Source: Candidatus Kapaibacterium sp. (GTDB taxonomy: Bacteria > Bacteroidota > Ignavibacteria > Palsa-1295). From it: a stretch of 21,799 nucleotides of DNA. The stretch lies in contig JANWLI010000009.1 of assembly GCA_025450975.1 (NCBI GenBank), forward strand, positions 1-21,799, written 5' to 3'. How positions within the stretch are numbered: the stretch's first letter is position 1; the number at the start of each line of letters is the position of its first letter. A program made the translations under genes and the position numbers. Positions 8,081 through 14,719 of the stretch are shown here, in pieces. The notes under the pieces are model-generated. The model saw only the letters and a program-made list of their open reading frames with translations, made no database searches and was not told the origin of the DNA.

Positions 8081-8605
8081 ATGAAAAAGCTCTTTTATCT
8101 CCTTGGTTTTCTTGCCATTATTGGCACAAAGACGGTTTTTGCCTCCAGTGACTCCGTCACCATCGATAAATCCCTCGATTTCACCGTGCAGGATATTGAC
8201 GGTAATGAGCAGGCATTCTCCGCGTATCTCGGTAAAGGACCGGTACTTGTGAACTTCTGGGCCCTCTGGTGCGAGCCCTGCAAGCAGGAAATGAAAGCCT
8301 TTAAGTCCCTCGTCGAGAAATTCAAAGCACAGGGCGTGACCATGATCGCCATCAACACCGATAAGATAAAGTCGCTTGCCAAGGTTCGTAACTACGTGAA
8401 AAGCCAGGGAATTGAGATCCCTGTCCTCGTCGATCCCGATGGTGGCATCGCCCAGGAGCGCTTTGCAATGGAATCCCTTCCATATTCGCTGATCCTGAAC
8501 CCGGACGGCTCTGTCTATAAGAAACATACGGGCTTCACGGCAGGCGATGAAGTAGCCATCGAAAAAGAGATCGAAGAACTGGTTCACTCGCTCAGCGCAA
8601 AGTAA
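8081..8605 (+). CDS. TlpA/ResA-like periplasmic thioredoxin-fold protein
   Basis: The ATG at 8081 opens a 174-residue protein with a clear signal peptide (MKKLFYLLGFLAIIG..., likely cleavage after VFA21). The thioredoxin domain follows: FTVQDIDGNEQAFSAYLGK, then VNFWALWCEPCKQE with the redox pair C64/C67 in the WCxxCK form of TlpA-like proteins, and the cis-proline P134 in MESLPYSLILNPDG. Such proteins reduce or resolve disulfides outside the cytoplasm, often for cytochrome c maturation or other thiol clients. An in-frame start at 7991 would place 30 odd residues before the signal peptide and is rejected. Next is a predicted outer-membrane protein (49 nt gap), then an Omp28-like protein, both with cysteine pairs, so it may serve them. 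Confidence 0.9.
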   Translation: MKKLFYLLGFLAIIGTKTVFASSDSVTIDKSLDFTVQDIDGNEQAFSAYLGKGPVLVNFWALWCEPCKQEMKAFKSLVEKFKAQGVTMIAINTDKIKSLAKVRNYVKSQGIEIPVLVDPDGGIAQERFAMESLPYSLILNPDGSVYKKHTGFTAGDEVAIEKEIEELVHSLSAK

Positions 8606-8624
8606 GACGGCCTGATTTGCGCCG

Positions 8625-8632
8625 TAACTTTG
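8625..8632 (+). promoter_or_regulatory. Possible -7 promoter element (TAnnTTTG type)
   Basis: TAACTTTG matches the Bacteroidota -7 consensus TAnnTTTG exactly and lies 22 nt before the ATG of the DUF6029-like gene. No TTG is seen at the usual 17-23 nt upstream distance, so the call is weak. Confidence 0.3.
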
Positions 8633-8654
8633 CCTTTTACGTCGGACGCAACAC

Positions 8655-10289
8655 ATGAGTCGGTTTCTCTGCATTGCATTTCTTCTCGCATTTTCTGTAA
8701 CAGCCGAAGCGCAGGTGCGCGCCATCGGCTCGAACCTCCTGCGAATCGGTGACGGCCAGACCGATAACGGATTTACCGTGCTTCGGAAGCGGTATCTCGA
8801 AGAGATCGCCAATGCCCGTATCTTTTTCGAGAACCTGACCATCGGTCTCCGCTATGAACTCTCGGACCCAAGCGAAGTCGGTCCAAATTTCCAGGGCATC
8901 CGCCGCCGCTGGATCGAATACAATAAAGACGGCCTCGAACTTCAGGCAGGCGATGTCTATGCTCTCTATGGCCGCGGCCTTGCAGTCAACATGTTCGAAT
9001 CCCGTCCCCTCAACTACGACTCCTGGCTCGACGGCTTCAGCGGATCGTACAGCAAGAACTTTGCAACGCTCGTGCCGGACCTTAAGCCAAGCCTCGCAGT
9101 CAGTGCGATCGGCGGCAATAAGCTGTTCTTTGACATCGATACTCTTCGTCCGGCAATGAATATATCTGCCAGAGCGATCAACGGACAGATCGGCTTATGG
9201 AGCAAGAAGATCACTGTGGGCGCATCGTTCATTCAGGCATTTACGTCGACCTCCAGGTCTATTTTTGGCACGCCGCAATTCACGCACCGCGAAGTGAATC
9301 AGCCGGAAATCTATGTCTCGTTCCTCGCGGGGCCGCTTGACGGATTTTTTGGCTTCACCGAAGAGCGATCGACACTTTCGGTGGTACGGAATACGCCTGA
9401 CTCTGTTCGCCACATCGGCAAAGGAAAGTATGGCTCGCTTTCATACTCCGGCGAGGAGTTTGGTATTACCCTTGAGTATAAAGACTATGAGTACTTCGTG
9501 CACGCGATCGATAACCCGTATGCGGAATATTTCGGAAAGCTTCCGCTTTCGAGTCCGCCGGAAGTGTATAAGGAGTTCACCTACACAAGCCTTACGCGTA
9601 CGACGCATGCGGTGAATTTCAACGATGAAATTGGCTTTCAGGTCGAAGCGAACATTACGGCAATACCCGATCTCACACTGACGCTTAATGCTGCAGCATC
9701 AAGCCGGCATTACAAGAGAGAAACAGATTCCAATTTTAAGATCACCCAGGTTGACAAAGTCTCCGCCCTTCCCGAATTCGACAATGTGGCATACTATCCA
9801 TTTTGGGAAGCATTTATCGAAGGTGAATATTCATTTGGCGATCTCGATTACATCAAGGCATTTGCGCACCGTCGCTCCGATGTGATCGCCTTCAGCGGAG
9901 AGGAAGCGGATATTAAACGTTCGACCACGTTCGGTGTCAAAGGCCAGTTTGCGACCCAGGAAGCGCAAAGTGTCGTCGCCTCCGTTGAATACCAGAAGAT
10001 GTTCGATTCCCAGAGCCGCCGCGAAGATGAGCATCCCGAGAATCTCTACGTCGTTGGCCAGTACTCCCTGCCAAGTCTGACCTTTGGTGGCATCTTCGAT
10101 TTTTCGACCGACTACGGTCAGCGCCGCCATATCTGGCCGCAGGCCTTTGTCTCAACTCGTATCGGTGGAGCGCATACGGTTCTCGTTAGCTACGGAGCCG
10201 AGCGGGGCGGCATTAACTGTACAGGCGGCATCTGCCGTTTTGTCCCCGAATTTGACGGATTCCGCCTGACGATCACGAGCCAAATTTAA
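8655..10289 (+). CDS. DUF6029-like predicted outer-membrane beta-barrel protein
   Basis: A 544-residue protein with a signal peptide ending AEA-Q (cleavage after residue 19). The mature part consists of alternating amphipathic strands with many aromatic residues, ending in LTITSQI, as in outer-membrane barrels. The stretch around YGRGLAVNMFESRPLNYD (near residues 105-122) and the C-terminal RGGINCTGGICRFVPEFDG are recognisable features of a Bacteroidota/Chlorobiota family I associate with DUF6029; molecular function is unknown. Only the Cys pair C522/C527 lies near the end, in a CTGGIC loop. Neighbours are a TlpA-like thioredoxin upstream and an Omp28-like T9SS cargo 55 nt downstream, all on the same strand. 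The DUF name is from memory and should be checked by profile search. Confidence 0.75.
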   Translation: MSRFLCIAFLLAFSVTAEAQVRAIGSNLLRIGDGQTDNGFTVLRKRYLEEIANARIFFENLTIGLRYELSDPSEVGPNFQGIRRRWIEYNKDGLELQAGDVYALYGRGLAVNMFESRPLNYDSWLDGFSGSYSKNFATLVPDLKPSLAVSAIGGNKLFFDIDTLRPAMNISARAINGQIGLWSKKITVGASFIQAFTSTSRSIFGTPQFTHREVNQPEIYVSFLAGPLDGFFGFTEERSTLSVVRNTPDSVRHIGKGKYGSLSYSGEEFGITLEYKDYEYFVHAIDNPYAEYFGKLPLSSPPEVYKEFTYTSLTRTTHAVNFNDEIGFQVEANITAIPDLTLTLNAAASSRHYKRETDSNFKITQVDKVSALPEFDNVAYYPFWEAFIEGEYSFGDLDYIKAFAHRRSDVIAFSGEEADIKRSTTFGVKGQFATQEAQSVVASVEYQKMFDSQSRREDEHPENLYVVGQYSLPSLTFGGIFDFSTDYGQRRHIWPQAFVSTRIGGAHTVLVSYGAERGGINCTGGICRFVPEFDGFRLTITSQI

Positions 10290-10344
10290 CGGTTCCGGCT
10301 TGCATCTATTCGATTCCTGAAGTGTTATTACAGAACGTATACCT

Positions 10345-11397
10345 ATGTCTTTTATGAAAAAAGTAGTACTTCTTTTAAGTCTCCTGGCTGTGGCATTTCC
10401 GGCCATCAGCCCGGCGCAGATCCTGGTAGAAAATTTCAGGAATTTCGATTGCGCAAATTGCAAAGAGCCGGATGAAAATTTAGAGAGGTTCATCCACGAT
10501 AGCAGCCATTTTAATGCAATACTGATTTTTTATCACAATCGCGACCCGTATCCGTTCGATCCGTTCTTTGAGGCTGCTAAAGACGATGTGCTCGCCCGCA
10601 ATTCGTTCTACGGCGTTGCCGGAAATCCGACCGTGCAGGTAAGTGGATTCTATGCCGGATCGGGAGCACAATACCTTACGAACTGGAAAAACTACATCAT
10701 ACAAGCGCATAAGCAACCAAAGCCGGCAAGCGCAGAGATCCTCAAGGTATACAATGGCGACAGTACGTTTACGATTACCGTAAACTATACAGGTGCGAGC
10801 CTGGGCCAGCTCGTTCGTCCGTATATGCTCATTGCAGAGTCGAATATTATCGAAGCAAATTCAAAATTGTACGGATTGCCATCGTCGGGCGTCTGGAATA
10901 ATATCTTCCGCGACTCGCTCGCGCCTGCTTCCGGCACGCCGTTCGTTTTAGCAGGTTCACAGTCGGTCACCTTTACCCTTGATGCGAGAGGCCGGAACTG
11001 GAAACTGGAAAATCTTATGGCCGTTACATTTCTCCAAAGCGTTGCCGCCGCCGAGGCGAAGTCTTATCCGGTGTCAGGTGTACAGGTTGCTCCGTTAGGA
11101 TCGTTCACCTTAGCATCAGTTGAACATGAAGATCTCATCGAGGACCGCAACGCATTTCCGAACCCTTTTACCGAGAGCGTTGCTATTCCGATCGCTTTAC
11201 GCAAGCCGTCGCACGTAACCGTTCGCATTGCCGATCTTCTTGGGCGTGAAGTTGCAACGCTCATCGATGAGAATGTTGCAGAGCTGGAGAGTTCAGTGAC
11301 GTTCGCGCCGAAGTCACAGATTGCTGCAACCTACGTTGCCAGCATCTACATCGACGGCGTGCTCGCCGCTACGCAAAAGCTCGTCTATAATCCGTAA
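10345..11397 (+). CDS. Omp28-like thioredoxin-fold protein with T9SS C-terminal sorting domain
   Basis: A 350-residue secreted protein. The signal peptide ends SPA-Q (cleavage after residue 24). It is followed by VENFRNFDCANCKEPDENL, an Omp28-type thioredoxin-like start with C36-x-x-C39, then YHNRDPYPFDPF and YGVAGNPTVQVSGFYAGS, which correspond to the cis-proline side of that fold. The last ~80 residues (FPNPFTESVAIPIALRK ... DLLGREVATLID ... TQKLVYNP) are a Por-secretion-tail: the signal for type IX secretion and surface attachment or release. The protein is thus expected outside the outer membrane. It lies in a cluster with a TlpA-like thioredoxin and a DUF6029-like barrel. A redox role is an inference from the CxxC; many Omp28-like proteins have no assigned activity. 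Confidence 0.88.
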   Translation: MSFMKKVVLLLSLLAVAFPAISPAQILVENFRNFDCANCKEPDENLERFIHDSSHFNAILIFYHNRDPYPFDPFFEAAKDDVLARNSFYGVAGNPTVQVSGFYAGSGAQYLTNWKNYIIQAHKQPKPASAEILKVYNGDSTFTITVNYTGASLGQLVRPYMLIAESNIIEANSKLYGLPSSGVWNNIFRDSLAPASGTPFVLAGSQSVTFTLDARGRNWKLENLMAVTFLQSVAAAEAKSYPVSGVQVAPLGSFTLASVEHEDLIEDRNAFPNPFTESVAIPIALRKPSHVTVRIADLLGREVATLIDENVAELESSVTFAPKSQIAATYVASIYIDGVLAATQKLVYNP

Positions 11398-11411
11398 GCG
11401 TCTCTCTACTG

Positions 11412-12542
11412 ATGCTCATCCGCGATGCGCTATCTTCACTTGAGCGTCTCGTCCCGCTTTCGGCTGCCGGCTATGAGAAAGATGCCATCGGCCTGCAAGT
11501 CGGCTACGAGCCGAACGCCGAGCTGCGGAAGGTGCTCGTCGCGCACGAAGTAACTGCTGAAGTCATCGACGAAGCGATCGAAGTCGGCGCGAACCTCATC
11601 GTCGCTTATCATCCGCTTATCTTCCCGAATGTATCGGCGATCACCGATGCAACGCGCACAGGCGCATTGCTGCGACGCCTCGTAAAAGCCGACATCGCGC
11701 TCTACGTCGTACACACTGCCTTCGATGCATTCTCCGAAGGCACAAGTTATCTGATGGCAGAAGCGCTTGGCCTCAAAAATATTTCTGCACTGATTCCGCA
11801 ATCCGGCAAGCTCGATAAGATCGTCGTCTTCATTCCGAAAGCATCGCTCGTGCAAGTGCAGGAAGCGATGTGGCAGGCAGGTGCGGGACATATCGGCAAC
11901 TACGACGAATGCGCTTTCGTCATCGAAGGCACTGGCACATTCCGCGGCAACGAACTTTCCGATCCTGCGATCGGTAAGCCGATGATTCGGGAACATGTCG
12001 ATGAGTATCGCCTCGAAACGGTTGCCGAGCGCTGGAAGACTTCGCGCATCGTCCGCGCAATGATCGAAGCGCATCCGTACGAAGAAGTTGCGTACGATAT
12101 TTACCCGCTTTCGACAAATCATCCGTCTGTCGGTATGGGCTCCGTCGGTTCGTTAGCATCTGCGATGAGTGCCGACGAACTGCTCGCGCACGTACGATCG
12201 GTGTTTGGTACCGGCGCGATCCGTCATAACAAACCTGTGAAAACTTCGTACGCACGTATCGGAATGATCGGCGGCGCGGGTATGGAATATTACTCCGCAG
12301 CCAGGGGAAATGGCGTCGATGCTTACATCACCGGCGACGTCCGTTACCATGATTTTTACCGGGCCGAGCATGACGGAATTCTCCTCATTGATGCCGGACA
12401 CGCCGAAACGGAGCGTTTTGTCACCTCCGGACTTGCTTCTACGATGCAAAAGGCCTTAAAATTCGTAAATTTGACGGACGAAGTTCCCCTCAACATCGTT
12501 ATACCATCCCGTGAGCGGCCCAATGCCGTGCGGTACTATTAG
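11412..12542 (+). CDS. Nif3-like dinuclear metal centre protein
   Basis: A 376-residue Nif3/YqfO-type protein: the long form with a PII-like domain inserted between the two halves of the metal-binding domain (roughly residues 130-230). Likely metal ligands are H67 in VAYHPLIF, H101 and D105 in VVHTAFDAF, and H330/E334 in DAGHAETE. Position 66 is Tyr where many bacterial members have a second His (HHP); YHP also occurs in eukaryotic NIF3-like proteins. The family has been described as GTP cyclohydrolase I type 2-like, but the true reaction is uncertain. The gene lies 15 nt before the zinc-ribbon coiled-coil gene, a pairing seen in many bacteria, and 14 nt after the T9SS cargo gene. Confidence 0.93.
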   Translation: MLIRDALSSLERLVPLSAAGYEKDAIGLQVGYEPNAELRKVLVAHEVTAEVIDEAIEVGANLIVAYHPLIFPNVSAITDATRTGALLRRLVKADIALYVVHTAFDAFSEGTSYLMAEALGLKNISALIPQSGKLDKIVVFIPKASLVQVQEAMWQAGAGHIGNYDECAFVIEGTGTFRGNELSDPAIGKPMIREHVDEYRLETVAERWKTSRIVRAMIEAHPYEEVAYDIYPLSTNHPSVGMGSVGSLASAMSADELLAHVRSVFGTGAIRHNKPVKTSYARIGMIGGAGMEYYSAARGNGVDAYITGDVRYHDFYRAEHDGILLIDAGHAETERFVTSGLASTMQKALKFVNLTDEVPLNIVIPSRERPNAVRYY

Positions 12543-12557
12543 TTAGAAAGTTATACT

Positions 12558-13343
12558 GTGAACGAATCCCTACTCAGGTTATACGAACTTCAGAAAATCG
12601 ATTCAGAACTCGACGAGCTGCTTGCTAGTCGAGGCGGTCTCCCCGAACGCGTCGCTGAAATGCGCGCCGACATGGCTGCTCGTGAAGACGAGCTTGCCAC
12701 CATCCGTGCTCGTGCCGCGCGCAACGAACACGATATGCGTGAGTTCGAACGCGAACTCGCTGTGGTCAAAGAAAAGTTTGAAGGCTACAAGGCGCAGCAG
12801 TTCGATGTCAAGACGACGCGCGAGTACGATGCGATCACCTTCCAGATCGAAGATGCCAATCGCCGCATCCGCGAGTTTTCCGACAACATGGCGCGCGCGC
12901 GCGTCGAGTTCGAAAATTCCCGTGGCGAAGCAGAAGAGTATTCAGCTGAGCTTGAAGGCATTCGCGCAGAGTTCGAAGATTCCGAGCGCACGCTCAACGA
13001 ACTGATCACCGAAACGATCGACGAGGAAACACGCCTCCGCGGCGAACGCGAGCGCGTCGCAGTGCAGGTGTCGGCGCCGCACATGGCGCTTTACGAACGC
13101 ATTCGCATTGCCAAAGACGGCATCGGCGTTGTCGGCGTCCGTAACGGTGTCTGCGGTGGCTGCTTCAACGCGATTCCGCGCCAGCTCGTGATGGAGTTGC
13201 GCCGTGGCGATAAGCATACGGTCTGCGAAGCATGCGGACGTATCGTCGTCGGCGACACCGTCGCTCTCGCTATCGACGGCGAACCACAGGCTGTTTCACA
13301 GAGCGTCGAAGTCGAAGAAGAAGCTGAAGGATCTCAAGAGTAG
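12558..13343 (+). CDS. C4-type zinc ribbon coiled-coil protein (DUF164 family)
   Basis: A 261-residue protein starting at GTG 12558. Residues ~5-180 form a long antiparallel coiled coil, rich in E, R and A (LYELQKIDSELDELLASRGG ... YDAITFQIEDANRRI). The C-terminal part carries a zinc ribbon with two CxxC pairs, C199/C202 (VCGGCF) and C223/C226 (VCEACGRI), then an acidic tail. This is the zf-RING_7/DUF164 family, related in layout to proteins that may bind nucleic acids; the exact role is unknown. It follows the Nif3-like gene by 15 nt and precedes rnpB on the same strand with about 90 nt of spacer, an arrangement I recall from other bacterial genomes. The GTG start is supported by the conserved N-terminal helix beginning immediately. 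Confidence 0.93.
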   Translation: MNESLLRLYELQKIDSELDELLASRGGLPERVAEMRADMAAREDELATIRARAARNEHDMREFERELAVVKEKFEGYKAQQFDVKTTREYDAITFQIEDANRRIREFSDNMARARVEFENSRGEAEEYSAELEGIRAEFEDSERTLNELITETIDEETRLRGERERVAVQVSAPHMALYERIRIAKDGIGVVGVRNGVCGGCFNAIPRQLVMELRRGDKHTVCEACGRIVVGDTVALAIDGEPQAVSQSVEVEEEAEGSQE

Positions 13344-13349
13344 GTATGT

Positions 13350-13420
13350 CAATGTACAATGATCAATGTACAATGTGCAATGAAATGCATTCCAAATTGT
13401 ACATTGATCATTGTACATTG
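13350..13420. repeat. Perfect 25-bp inverted repeat (long hairpin) built of TGTACA-type units
   Basis: The arms at 13350-13374 and 13396-13420 are exact reverse complements, separated by 21 nt. Each arm is made of near-identical subunits (CAATGTACAATGATCAATG pattern), and partial units continue to about 13433. The hairpin lies between the zinc-ribbon gene and rnpB. It has no run of T after it, so it is not a standard intrinsic terminator. Similar runs with TGTACATTG / TGATCATTG appear between genes in many unrelated bacteria, so this looks like a dispersed palindromic element. Confidence 0.85.
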
Positions 13421-13433
13421 AACATTGAGAATT

Positions 13434-13795
13434 GCTTGTGCTGCCGGGCGGTCGCGTCCCCGCAAGGGGATGAGGAAAGTCCGAACTCCAGAGGGTAGCG
13501 TGCCGGATGATAAATCCGGGCAATGGGATAAACTCCATTGACAGATAGTATCACAGAAACGAAACCGCCCGCAAGGGTAAGGGTGAAATGGCGGTGTAAG
13601 AGACCACCGGGCGTCCGAGTAATCGGCGCAGTAGCGATAAACCTCACGCGGAGCAAGGCCACGTAGGAAGTTCGTCTCGCAAGGGAGGCTGCGGCCCGCA
13701 GCTAATGAATTTCGGGTAGGCCGCGTAGATCAATGGTCGCCTCATCCGGAGTGATCCGGATCCAGACAGAATTCGGCTTACAGGCAGCACAAGCA
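13434..13795 (+). ncRNA. rnpB: RNase P RNA (catalytic RNA of ribonuclease P, A-type)
   Basis: The conserved core of bacterial RNase P RNA is present in order: GAGGAAAGTCCGAACTCC near 13472 (P4/CR-I side), ACAGAAAC near 13553, AGGGTGAAATGGCGGTGTAAG near 13575-13600 with a matching ACCACCG, GGGTAGG at 13714-13720 in the position that pairs with the tRNA CCA end, TAGATCAATGG near 13726, and GACAGAATTCGGCTTAC near 13765 (P4/CR-V side). The ends pair perfectly over 14 bp: 13432-13445 with 13783-13796 (helix P1), which sets the boundaries within a few bases. It cleaves the 5' leader from pre-tRNAs together with RnpA. No convincing own promoter or terminator was seen; transcription could enter from the upstream zinc-ribbon gene. 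Confidence 0.97.
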
Positions 13796-13803
13796 AGTTG
13801 TTG

Positions 13804-13840
13804 TCTGAACTGGGATTTTTGGGATTTAGTGGGATTATTT
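13804..13840. repeat. GGGATT-rich degenerate repeat element
   Basis: Just after rnpB, three GGGATT units occur within 30 bases (TGGGATTTTT, GGGATTTA, GTGGGATTAT). Similar short runs are, from memory, common intergenic repeats in Bacteroidota-like genomes. No coding sense. Confidence 0.45.
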
Positions 13841-13847
13841 ATCTACA

Positions 13848-13887
13848 GTCATTCTGAGCGAAGCGAAGAGTCCCTGATGTCTTGCAG
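13848..13887. repeat. Dispersed intergenic repeat, copy 1 (ATTCTGAGCGAAGCGAAG type)
   Basis: The element begins GTCATTCTGAGCGAAGCGAA and ends CTGATGTCTTGCAG. The same two ends recur at 16589-16645 around a different centre. This sequence type is widespread in bacterial intergenic regions and is often mistranslated as HSERSEES in predicted proteins. It lies between rnpB and the convergent hicA. Confidence 0.7.
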
Positions 13888-13895
13888 CCCATCGG

Positions 13896-14129
13896 CTATA
13901 CTTCTCGGAGAACCCTCTCCAGTTCTTCCGGACTGATTTCAATCTCTCGTAATATTTCTCTCAGTAAGGGTCGGGTAATATCTCTGCCCTTATGATTCGG
14001 TACTGTCGTCGTTCTTCCGTCGGGATGACGAAAGAAAACGTGGCTGCCTTTTTGGCGTGATTCTATAAATCCGAGGTAAAGAAGAATTTTCTCGATCGTG
14101 CGGAAATCGAGCATTGGCAGCTTGCTCAT
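13896..14129 (-). CDS. hicA: HicA family mRNA interferase toxin
   Basis: A 77-residue protein with the HicA double-stranded-RNA-binding-like fold. Key features: LDFRTIEKILLYLGFIESRQ, then KGSHVFFRHPDG with the catalytic His30, then TTTVPNHKGRDITRPLLREILRE. HicA cleaves mRNA, independently of ribosomes in studied cases, and is neutralised by HicB. The gene starts at ATG 14129 and overlaps the hicB stop by 4 nt (ATGA), so hicB comes first. It is complete, with no frameshift, and converges on rnpB across a repeat-filled spacer. The C-terminal SPEELERVLREV is intact. Confidence 0.93.
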   Translation of the reverse strand: MSKLPMLDFRTIEKILLYLGFIESRQKGSHVFFRHPDGRTTTVPNHKGRDITRPLLREILREIEISPEELERVLREV

Positions 14130-14341
14130 GCAGCAAGCTCAAACTGCTGGATGCCAATAAAGCGAGGCATTTCCTTAAAGAGCGCAGGCATTTCAGCATA
14201 GCACAGCTCTACAACTTCCTGCATATTCTCTCTGAGCTCTTCAAGCGTTGCAGCTTGTGAGTGTGCTCCGGGAATGCCAGGAATGACACCAATAAAAAGA
14301 CCGGTTTCTTTATCCTGTTCGATGAAGGTTGTGAGCGTCAT
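14126..14341 (-). CDS. hicB: HicB family antitoxin (short form without DNA-binding tail)
   Basis: A 71-residue antitoxin: MTLTTFIEQDKETGLFIGVIPGIPGAHSQAATLEELRENMQEVVEL is the partial RNase-H-like HicB fold, with the G-x-F-x-G-x-IP-G-x-GAHS-x-A-x-T-x-EE pattern of the family. The usual C-terminal helix-turn-helix or ribbon-helix-helix domain is missing, so autorepression by direct DNA binding is doubtful. I chose ATG 14341: it has a GAGGG about 10 nt upstream, whereas a TTG at 14371 would add ten residues without family resemblance. The gene is divergent from the TPR gene (54 nt between starts) and 4-nt-coupled to hicA. This hicB-first order is the reverse of classic hicAB. Confidence 0.9.
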   Translation of the reverse strand: MTLTTFIEQDKETGLFIGVIPGIPGAHSQAATLEELRENMQEVVELCYAEMPALFKEMPRFIGIQQFELAA

Positions 14342-14395
14342 AACCTGACAACCCTCAAGGAATTTAGACAAGTTCCGTTTGTTCTATCCGTTACT

Positions 14396-14719
14396 ATGTC
14401 AAGACTAGAAAAGCTCCAGGAATTCCTCATCCAAGACCCATCCGATAGCTTCACGCGCTATGCTATCGGTCTCGAGTATATGTCCGCCAAGGATTTTGAA
14501 ACTGCTGCCCTTACCTTCGAAGAACTCCTTCGCCTCGACCCCGATTATCTCGCAACCTACTACCAGCTCGGCGCCGTCTACAACGAACTCGCCCGCATGG
14601 ACGAAGCACGCGCCATCTACAACCGCGGCATCGCCGTCGCCCGCAAAGCCGGCGACACCCACGCAGCCTCAGAACTGGAAGCAGCGCTCGACGAGATCGA
14701 AGAGGACTATGAGGTGTAG
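14396..14719 (+). CDS. Small tetratricopeptide repeat protein
   Basis: A 107-residue protein starting at ATG 14396 (MSRLEKLQEFLIQDPSDSF). It has about two TPR units: residues ~21-50 (YAIGLEYMSAKDFETAALTF, then EELLRLDPD) and ~55-85 (YYQLGAVYNELARMDEARAIY), followed by a third helix-rich segment and an acidic C-terminus. TPR domains mediate protein-protein contacts; the partner is unknown. The longer in-frame ORF from 14261 runs antisense through hicB and is rejected. There is no signal peptide, so it is probably cytoplasmic. The stop directly abuts the convergent carbohydrate-binding-like gene. Confidence 0.88.
   Translation: MSRLEKLQEFLIQDPSDSFTRYAIGLEYMSAKDFETAALTFEELLRLDPDYLATYYQLGAVYNELARMDEARAIYNRGIAVARKAGDTHAASELEAALDEIEEDYEV

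Noticed and set aside
8075..8842. A 255-codon minus-strand frame across the TlpA-like gene
   Set aside because: It is a shadow of a gene with an unmistakable WCEPCK motif and signal peptide on the other strand.
11436..12122. A 228-codon minus-strand frame inside the Nif3-like gene
   Set aside because: The composition is that of complementary codon bias; the Nif3 metal motifs are on the plus strand.
13350..13433. Possible CRISPR-like array before rnpB
   Set aside because: The subunits are adjacent and palindromic with no spacers of constant length; it is an inverted repeat.
13296..13662. Minus-strand frames over the palindromic element and rnpB
   Set aside because: Their residues come from the TGTACATTG-type repeat and from RNase P RNA, both non-coding.
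13733..13936. A plus-strand frame running through the 3' end of rnpB, the repeats and hicA
   Set aside because: It translates structural RNA and repeat DNA (including the HSERSEES string typical of the dispersed repeat); not a protein gene.
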